Shown piece by piece: positions 56,413 to 64,000 of a stretch of 64,000 nucleotides of DNA (its first letter is position 1; every line of letters starts with the position of its first letter). This stretch comes from Eudorina sp. 2006-703-Eu-15. Taxonomy: Eukaryota; Chlorophyta; Chlorophyceae; Chlamydomonadales; Volvocaceae. The DNA lies in NCBI GenBank assembly GCA_003117195.1, contig BDSI01000197.1, positions 62,001 to 126,000 on the forward strand, in the 5' to 3' direction. A model generated the notes under the pieces. The model was not told where the DNA came from. It was given only the letters and a program-made list of their open reading frames with translations, and ran no database searches. A program made the position numbers and the translations under genes.

Positions 56413-59400
56413 ATGCAAGCTCGAACGAATCATGTCACAGTGTCAGGTCGGCAACCGTGGGCACTAGTCCGCCCGCTGCCCCCGCCTCCCCACCACTCCC
56501 CTCCGCCACTATCTCACCTATACGGCGCCGATACGGGTTCCCCCCGCGCGCGGCTCCTCCACGTCCTATCTTTCGTTCTCCAAGCTTTGCTCTCGCCGGC
56601 ACGTGCGGCCCCCTCTCGCCCACAACGCGGCCCAGCCCCTCGCACAATCGCACCCTCGCTGTCCCCGCCACTGCCTTGCCAAGCCCGGATCATCCTCACC
56701 CCACGCCCACGCCGGTGAGCTACACCGCCGCCATGCATCGCCCTGACCCGCATAACCTCCCCCCCCGCGTGATCTGCTGCCCTTCACATACAGCCACGGG
56801 CACCCCCGCGCACTTGACTGTGAACTGGACCCCTGCTCGCCACCGGCGCCGCTTCCGCAGGCGCGCGCTCTTGGCGGGGGCAGCGGCGGCCGTGCTGCTT
56901 CTCGGCGGCGGCACCGGCTCTCCCGCGCGGGCAGCAGAGGGCGAAGGCGGCCTCGCCAAGTACGAGCCCATGGATGCGCTCAAGGTGCGGCAGCGTACGT
57001 TACCGGGGCCACGTCGGCGGCGCCGGCGCAGGGCGGCGAATGGCAGGGTTGCGGCAACGCCTCTGTGTGTGTAGGGGGGTTGAAGGTGGGAAAGAGTCGG
57101 CTCTTCGGGTTGGCGCAGCGTGGATTCTTCAGTTCTGCAAAGGATCACAGCTTCAAACAGCCCATCTCGAGCATTTTTATGCTTGTACGGATATGGTCTG
57201 TCCCGTACTGGCCTGCACGCAGGGCAAGGACTACGGCAAGCCCCGTATGAAGTACAACGACTACACGACGACGCCCAGCGGGCTGCAGTTCCAGGCACGT
57301 TCTTTGCCTGGATTGCACAATCTTGTACGGAGGAACGGCAATCTGGGGCGGTGCCGACTGCGTCGTGTCACTGATGGGGGCCTGGGCCACTCCCCTCGTC
57401 AGCTGGCTGTGTGTGTATGGGGGTAGGGGTGGGGCGAACACCCGGGAGGGGGGAGGAACACGACCCCGCAGACCAGACACCGGAGGGGGGAGAGGTTTGG
57501 GCTGGCCAGGCCGACGGCTCCGCCCCGCCGCCCTCCAGACCGGGTGCCTGGAGCTGCCCCTGCCCCTGCGCCGGGGGCGTTGGCCCATGATGCACATCGT
57601 GATGAGCAGCGTGTGTGCGCTTGGAAGCCGACCCATGGGTCAGGTGAACGACACAACCCTAGACCCATACACAACCCCGCAGCAGGCCCTACTCTCACCC
57701 AGGAAGTCCTTTCCCCCTTTCCCCGCTCTGTATTACACCCCGCCTCTGTGTGCGTTTCCATTTCTCCTTCCCTGGACCTCCCTGGCCTCCCTGGACCTTC
57801 CTAAATTTCCCTGGACCTCCCTGGACCTTCCTAAATTTCCCTGTCCCTCCCCGGACGTGCTCCAGGACATCAAAGTGGGCTCGGGTGACGAGCCGCAGCC
57901 GGGCGACACCGTGGTCGTCGACTGGGACGGTGGGTGGCCGAGAGGGGTGTGCGGGGAGCCTACCGGTAGGCAACGATGAACTTCGCCTGACCGCCAGAGC
58001 GGGGATCCGTTGAGGGTGGCTTTGCTTGGCTTGGGGGCGGCGCGCTGGTCCGCATGCATACACCCACCATCCGGGTTTGATGTGCCGGCACACAGCGTCG
58101 TGCACCGCTGCAAAGGAGGGGCAGCGGCACCAACCGTGCATTCAACGCCCGACGGCATCCAACGCATCCACCCATCACGGCCGGGGCAACGAACGCCGTG
58201 GAACCCGGCGTATGGGAGCGGCGGGACCCCCTGCTCCGCAGCGGCACGTCATCGGAGGGAGGCGTCCAGCAGCTTGCAGGGAGTGGAGTGGAGGGGGTGG
58301 CCTCTCGTTGGTTTGGGCGCTCCAACGCGCCTGTGTTGCCGCGTTGTCCCGCTGCGTCCCATCGGCCCAAGCGCGTGGGCCGGCGGTCCGGGCGCCTTTC
58401 TGGCGGTTCGATGGCATCATGGGCGAGCCGGCTTGCGGGCGGGCTCGATTAGTGGTGGCGACACTCCAGACCGGGCCCTCCCTTGACGGCTTTCGCGGCT
58501 CTTTCGCGGCCTCTCCGCAATCCCTTGCCTGCAGCTGGGTCGACCCTAGTCGGCCCACACATTGACACATTGACACATACAAATGCGGCTGTCACCGATG
58601 ACTGTGCGGTCCACTGCAACTTAACCGATTCCACATGCAATGACACATGCAGGGTACACGATCGGATACTATGGCCGCCCCTTCGAGGCGCGCAACAAGG
58701 TACGGCACCGTACGGCGCAGGGCCCGTCGAAGGGGAGTTATGACTGCGGGTGTGCGCGCCCTCCCCAACTCCACGGTCCGCGACGGCGCGAGCCCCCTCC
58801 CTCCACCTCCCTCCGCCGTTCTCGTAACGGCAAACGGGCGGGGGATGGATGGGGGGCTCGCGCAACCGCGGAGGAAAGGTAACCAGACAGCAATCCTGGA
58901 GTACTCAGCTTGTTCTGTTACGGGCAGACCTGGGTTCGCCCTTGTTCACCCACACGTCGCGCGGCTGGCCTCCCATCCCCTGTGCCGCCTTTGCGATTTC
59001 AACCGGGTCAATTACAAGTTTACAACCCCGTTTATGGGGTCCGCTGCCTGTCCGCTGCAACAGCCATTCACTGACCTTCTGGCGACGCCCCGTCCCGGTC
59101 GCCCCGCGGCAACGCGCTGTCCCCCATCCGCGCAGCCCAAGGGCAGCTCCTTCGCTGCCGACAAGGACTTCTTCCGTTTCGTTCTGGGGGAGGGCAAGGT
59201 GATCCCCGCGTTTGAGGAGGCGGTGGCGTCCATGAAGGTAAGGAGCCGACTGCGGACCGCCGGCTGCGTGCGAGGGCCACCCGCCGCCCAGCGCCCGCCC
59301 CAGCGGTCCACCGCCGGCGGACCCTACGGTTCCGCATCCTCTCCATTCCTGTTCGCGACCCCTGCGCCGAATTGTTTCCGAGCTCCGGCTCTGTCTCAGT

Positions 59401-59723
59401 GCTCGTGCCTCTTTGTGACGTCCTGTGACGCCCTGCACCCCCTTCCCCCACCCGCCGGGCTGGGCCTGGGCAGGTTCCGTTTTAACCTCCTCCCACCCGC
59501 CCAACCTCTCGCCCTCCCACCCGTCCGTCAGCCCGGCGGCATCCGGCGCATCATCGTGCCGGTGGAGCTGGGCTACCCGGAGAACGACTGGCGCAAGCTG
59601 GGGCCCAAGCCCTCCACCTTTGCCGGCGACCGGGCGCTGGACTTCGTGCTGGCGAACCGGGGCATGATTGATAAGACGCTGCTGTTTGACGTGGAGCTGG
59701 TCAGGGTGCTGCCGCCGAAGTAG
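56413..59723 (+). CDS. FKB19: Thylakoid-lumen FKBP-type peptidyl-prolyl isomerase, FKBP19-like
   Basis: FKBP-fold protein expected to act on prolyl bonds or as a chaperone in the thylakoid lumen. Seven exons: 56413-56714, 56861-56984, 57223-57294, 57866-57929, 58653-58699, 59136-59237, 59532-59723; 300 residues from the chosen ATG. A twin-arginine stretch RRRALLAGAAAAVLLLGGG followed by an ARA-A cleavage site fits a Tat-dependent lumenal signal behind a plastid transit peptide. The mature part, GKDYGKPRMKYNDYTTTPSG, then TVVVDWDGYTIGYYGRPFEA, VIPAFEEAVASMKPGGIRRI and TLLFDVELVRVLPPK, closely follows plant FKBP19. Exon 3 ends CAG-GCACGT, a GC donor. The N-terminus is uncertain: an unspliced ATG at 56733 reaches the same signal, and upstream in-frame ATGs exist from 56005. 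A 30-bp tandem duplication spans the stop codon. Confidence 0.9.
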
Positions 59724-59753
59724 GAGCTGGTCAGGGTGCTGCCGCCGAAGTAC
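59694..59753 (+). repeat. 30-bp tandem duplication across the FKBP stop codon
   Basis: Unit 59694-59723 (GAGCTGGTCAGGGTGCTGCC to AAGTAG) is followed directly by 59724-59753, identical except that the final G is C, so TAG becomes TAC. Confidence 0.95.
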
Positions 59754-59768
59754 GAGCAGACGAGTAAG

Positions 59769-59773
59769 TGTAA
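59769..59773 (+). terminator. Candidate TGTAA poly(A) signal of the FKBP gene
   Basis: TGTAA lies 46 bases after the stop. In chlamydomonadalean algae this pentamer is the usual nuclear polyadenylation signal, normally followed by cleavage 10-20 bases later. Confidence 0.5.
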
Positions 59774-61439
59774 GGGGTTAGGCCGGGTTGGAAAGGTGAG
59801 AGACAAGGGCAAGAAGGAAGGAGCTGAGGGAGCGGGAGCGGGCGGCACTCGGAGCGCCTTTGCCCTCCTTCTCTTTGGTGTTCTCTTCCTCCGTTGCCGA
59901 GCCGGTGGTTCTTGCCGGTGGGGGCTGATGCGGTTTAACGTAGGACAATCGCAGACACCGGCCAGCCAGCTTACATCGGCAACCTACTGGTGGGTCGTGG
60001 GCGTGCGGCGTTCCCGAGAACGGGCGGAGGTTGGCGGAGTTCCTTGTTTTGACACTGAAGCCGTGGGGAAGATGCTACAGCTGTTGCATGATTGCAGTTG
60101 TTGTGGTGTTGAACCTGCAGCGCAGGTTGGGTTGGGCGTGTGCTGCTGCGCGTGTGGCTTGGTCCTCGGTGCGCATCACGGACAGAGGAGGTGTCGCGAG
60201 CGTGTGGTTTTGCAGATGACGACACCGGCAGCGTCGAGATGCTGCATTTTTCCCCCGCCGGCGGCATGTGACGTTTGTTGACATATATGTTATATATATA
60301 GTAATCAATTTGGTTGTATGTATTCGTACCGTAGTGGAACAGTGCGCGTGTGCTCTCACGACGAAGTGGGCGGGTACCGTAGGCAAGCCGGCCCTTCTTG
60401 CAGCGCGGGGTCGCGGGAGTGAAGATTGGGCGAAGGGGTCGGGCTCCAGGGGTGGGAGGGGCTCCGCAGGTATCCGGTGGTTGGGTAGGTGACGCGGCAT
60501 GGTTCCCAGCCCTGGTTATTGGTCCCACGGTCCCGTTCACGAGTCAACTGCATCCTCGCCTCCTATGTGTGCAACCCCGGCTTGGCTTGGATGGCAGACG
60601 GCCGGCAGGCTACATCTGCGGCGCGACTTCCGCTTGTGTCTCTTCTCCAAACCTTCCGAGGACGCCTCCTTCGGCCGCCGACAGATCAAGTCCGCGATTC
60701 CCTTCTAATGGTGTGGAGGAGGTTACGCAAGTCAACCAGCGTCCGAGGCCATGTTCCTAAGTGATGCCATGTGAGATTCATCTTTACGCCAACCGACACG
60801 GCCTTTGCGTTGGCGCCCCCTGGGGCCAACGACGTGCGGTCCGTGCGGTCCGAAACCGCCTGAACCAACCACCACCCGTCGTCCAAATCACAGCCAGATG
60901 CTACGCGCTAAACCAGGCACAACGACCACAGCCTCCTACCTGCATGCCGAGTCGTCAAAACTGGTGGCTCCGTTCTCCTTCCAACGGGCTAACATCACCA
61001 CCGGGCACATACCGACATTCGCCGCTATCCATAGGCATACCTCGAAGGCCCAATCGGGGCCCTACATCCTGTCTACCGCGCTTCATCTATTCACCGCACC
61101 ATGTACAACGCATATCAACCAACGGCGACTATGTTCTCGTCTCGCCCGGACGACGGCGGCCCGTGCCTGAAGCCCTGAACCCTGCCGTGCCCCATCTAGC
61201 GGTATCCACAGCTTGCCGTAGTGGGCTGCCCTGACAGCACATGTCTTGCACTTGTCCGCCGCCAGCCGGCCGCGCAGCTGCGCCTCACATCCTTTTTTCC
61301 TCACGCTCTGCGGATAGACCCGGAAAGGACGGCTGCGGCGCCTGTGCGGCTCTCCGAATGGCCGCAGCCCCTCCCAATCCCCCAACGCCCAGGATCAAGA
61401 GGGGGGCCCATACGGACCGCCAGCCTGTCATGACCCCGC
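59774..61439. other. Intergenic region between convergent FKBP and FHA genes
   Basis: No supported gene. The plus-strand frame remains open to 60281 past the FKBP stop, but it is Cys/Arg-rich in an unnatural way. A short frame ending at 60708 is unremarkable. A small TA-rich patch (ATATATGTTATATATATAG) lies near 60282-60301. Confidence 0.45.
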
Positions 61440-62710
61440 TCACGCATCGTCCGGCAGCTTCTGCAGCTGGAACTTGGCCAGGAACTCATCGCCTGAAGCC
61501 ACGGAGGGGGCAGTCGGGAGGGGCGGGGAGTGGGGGTGAGAATACGCAACCTTTCTCCAAGCTGTCGCGAACGTGAAGGTTGGAGGCATGGGCTGTCGTA
61601 TCGGTCCTGACATACCAGAATGCGGAGCGCGAGTCATAACAGGCACATGCAGCAGGCCCGGCGCAGGCCTTCTTTCCCTTGATACTGGGCCAGCGGACCC
61701 CCCCCCCAACACTAGCAGCAGCCTAGCAACAGGCCCCGGCACACCGGCAGCAGCATAGCAGCAACAGCTCACCGAAGATGATCTCCCCGCCGATGGGCAG
61801 CTCCACGTAGTCCATGGCCTTGATCTCAGTGCCGTTGATGCTGGTGCCGTTGGTGCTGTTCACGTCGATGACCAGCACCTTGTCGCCCTCTGCAGCGCAG
61901 AGGCAGGGGTCCCAGTTACGACGGGTCCTGGTCCTGCAGTTCCTGCAGTTCCCACCCCACATACATATGCCCGACAACCGGCACCGACAACCTGACGACG
62001 CCTCCGACGAGCACCTTCATCACCAGGCAGACACATCGTGCTCAGACACCAGGCAGACACATCGTGCTTCGGAAGGACATGATTCAAAGGGTCTGTGTGT
62101 GCAGCGGCCGATGAAATACGTGCGCAAAAAGGGCGCGGGTGTCGGCGCATCGCCGCCTACCGATGGTGAGGATGGCGTGGCGGCTGGACACGGTGGGTAC
62201 AGGCAGCACGATGTCGCAGGGGTCCACACGCCCCACGTCCAGGGTGCCCTCCCGCAGCACCACGGGGCTGGGCAGGCCCACCTTCTCGCCATCTAGGTGC
62301 TCGCAGCTGCCATTGCCTGAACGAAACACAGCGCAGCCGGAAGGGCAAGGGAGACAGGACGGCACGGCATCAAATCGATGGCCACCATGGTAGAGGGCCA
62401 ACAGGACAGGGGCGCCTCGGCGCTGCCAAAGGGGTGCAGGGAGGTCAGCGTGCCGCACAGCCATGTCCTGATGATGGTGTCGTGCGTGAATGCTCGTCCC
62501 GTAAAGCAGCAGCACAGACTTGTTTTGTGCTGTTGTGCGCGCGGCGCCTTGGTTCGCCCGTGCCGTTCTCTGTTATAATCGTTGCCCAGCTGCCGCGCCT
62601 CCCGCTCCCGACACCCCGCACTGCGTGGATCGCGATCTCACCTGTGGGCTGCAACACAAGCTTATTCACGACAGAAACATGTGTGCGCCGAGATGCCCGG
62701 CTTGAGAGGC
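61440..62710 (-). CDS. FHA-domain protein, probably plastid-targeted (first exon unresolved)
   Basis: Four exons on the minus strand: 62710-62642, 62316-62161, 61889-61773, 61492-61440, with consistent phases; 131 complete codons plus stop, and at least one upstream exon is missing. FHA domains bind phosphothreonine peptides. The chain runs NKLVLQPTGNGSCEHLDGEK, then VGRVDPCDIVLPVPTVSSRH (the conserved Gly-Arg and Ser-x-x-His), VLVIDVNSTNGTSINGTEI (the Asn-Gly-Thr loop), then GGEIIFGDEFLAKFQLQKL, so the FHA fold is complete. It resembles single-FHA proteins of plants that carry transit peptides. Residues before NKLVLQ (LSSRASRRTHVSVV) are Ser/Arg-rich without acids, as in plastid presequences. 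A minus-strand ATG at 63055 opens a similar basic stretch, but no good donor with the required phase was found. No transmembrane segment is seen. Confidence 0.8.
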
Positions 62711-64000
62711 CTGCTAAGGGTTAGCGCCGAAAGGGTCAAATTATCTGACGTCGGACCGCTCGAAACCTCCGACACTCGAGGTCATGATCTCTGGCTTACA
62801 GAGATCACGCCAGATTCATACCTGGTTTACGAGCGCAAGTGGCAGCCGAGCGGGTTACCGAGAGACGCATGGTGCCTCCTGCGGCAGCGATCCCAGTGGC
62901 CAAGACTCGTCCTTAAAAGCGAACGAACGAAAACCATTTTGATGCCGAAACACAATTGCAAAAGTAATTTCAAAACTGTGCTCGATCACAATTGCAAGGT
63001 GTGCCGACTGCGACAGTTGAAGAGCGCGTAAGCTGCCCCTGCTCAATGTTATCATAAAACTGTCTTTCTAAATGCACCCATGCAAACGATATTCTCCATG
63101 ATTATCCAACCGTATATCTAACCAATACTGCAAGTAAAGGTCATCCGAAAGCATCACGGGAGACACACCTGGATAAATCAGGCGCATTCAACGTATAACG
63201 AAGCTAATGCATATATATCATGTTTCGCCGTGTTCAATTTGCTTTGAGATCAGCACGAGCTCCGAGACCGCCTCGTGTGAAAATTACGCGAACATATATG
63301 TAGTTTCATGGGATCTATCCGCATCCCAACGAAGCTGCCCGGTAAAATGTTTGAAAGAATGTCCTATAACCTTTGACATGTGCCCTGGATGCAGTCGAGG
63401 ACCAAGGACGCCGGCGTGACATCGAGAGCTCTCCAAAAGTATTTCGAAATTAAAAATCTTCTCGAATCGTTAAAACAACCGATTGATTTACGGTGGAGCT
63501 GCTGTTAATCTGCGAAACAGGCGGAAGGACACTCCAGGCTTGCAAAGTTTTATGCAAGGAGGGCACAACTCAGGGGGGGACAATGTTGTTCATGTACGTT
63601 ATGATAAAGGAAGTAGCGCCAATGCATTTTACACGTCGCCAGTCACCTCAACGTGGCCGGACCGCTCCGGCGCCAGCATCACATGGCATCACGAATACCA
63701 GCACAGAAAGCAACAAGTCATTATGAGGCCGATATGTCCAAAATTGAAGGTTAATGGCCCGATCAGTGCTAATACGGAACGCGACTGAGATTGAAAGGGC
63801 CAAACGCGCTGCTGACCCATGGGTCTCGTGGCCAAAGTACTCCACGGCGCTGCCACGCCGATACTCACAATTACCGCAATGAATATGACAATATACGTTC
63901 CCTTTACAGCATCGGCGCCCCCAAAACATGATAGCTTCTGGCTCAGCCTGCACAGCAACGCAGGCCTCATACCGATGCGCCTGACACTCTTCAGTTTCGC
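62711..64000. other. AT-richer right end
   Basis: Probably contains the promoter and first exon of the FHA gene in its left part. The rest, up to the window edge, is lower in GC than the genic DNA. The only frame worth recording is 63689-63970 on the minus strand. Confidence 0.4.
63689..63970 (-). other. Weak candidate membrane-protein frame at the window edge
   Basis: A 93-codon frame from a true ATG (63970). After a short basic N-terminus it has a hydrophobic run, GTYIVIFIAVIVSIGVAAPW, that could be a membrane segment. A GTGAGTATC donor-like site lies inside it, so the real exon may be shorter. No family was recognised and no second exon could be joined. It may be chance in AT-richer DNA. 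Confidence 0.2.

Noticed and set aside
59736..60281. Open frame continuing after the FKBP stop
   Set aside because: Begins in the duplicated stop segment; the remainder is Cys/Arg-rich with no homology and lies past the likely poly(A) signal.
60499..60708. 70-codon frame ending FGRRQIKSAIPF
   Set aside because: Looks partly protein-like, but no acceptor/donor structure or family could be tied to it.

Overview
This window looks like nuclear DNA of a green alga, most likely a chlamydomonadalean (volvocine-like) species. It is GC-rich and its genes are cut into many small exons with short, low-complexity introns and canonical splice sites. It encodes plant/algal marker proteins: a plant-type TOM20 with a C-terminal anchor, a thylakoid-lumen FKBP close to plant FKBP19, and a PHR2-type truncated photolyase. 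A TGTAA motif, the poly(A) signal typical of these algae, lies 46 bases after the FKBP stop. All gene models below were built by hand by matching reading frame, splice phase and family conservation across exon junctions.

Layout. 1-4.9 kb: no supported gene; simple and tandem repeats. 4.9-6.8 kb (minus): AGC-like protein kinase with altered catalytic motifs. 6.8-14.8 kb: accessory/repeat region with an isolated AT-richer open frame (7.9-8.2 kb), a 2.2-kb foldback structure (11.18-13.37 kb) and an intact 292-bp miniature LTR retrotransposon with a perfect 5-bp target duplication (13.64-13.94 kb). 14.85-29.89 kb (plus): a 29-exon valyl-tRNA synthetase gene whose plant-like catalytic body carries an N-terminal glutathione-S-transferase-like domain. 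29.9-32.9 kb: no supported gene. 32.9-36.85 kb (minus): small multi-pass membrane protein of unknown family ending in a KKxx-type tail. It is divergent, across 270 bp, from a PHR2-like gene at 37.12-41.72 kb (plus). 42.7-42.9 kb: a fumarase C-terminal remnant. 43.6-45.5 kb (plus): TOM20. 45.5-50.9 kb: no supported gene. 50.9-55.4 kb (minus): Raf/MAP3K-like kinase. 56.4-59.7 kb (plus): lumenal FKBP. 61.4-62.7 kb (minus): FHA-domain protein with a probable plastid presequence; its first exon is not resolved. 62.7-64 kb: AT-richer sequence with one weak membrane-protein frame.

The genes are ordinary housekeeping and organelle functions (cytosolic translation, mitochondrial import, thylakoid-lumen folding, light-related or plastid signalling, protein kinases), not an operon or a defence island. 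The unusual material is in the non-coding DNA. Six valyl-tRNA synthetase introns share one ~45-bp module placed 22-45 bases before the 3' splice site. Several short repeat families are scattered through introns and intergenic DNA. The 292-bp retroelement appears freshly inserted, because its two LTRs are identical.
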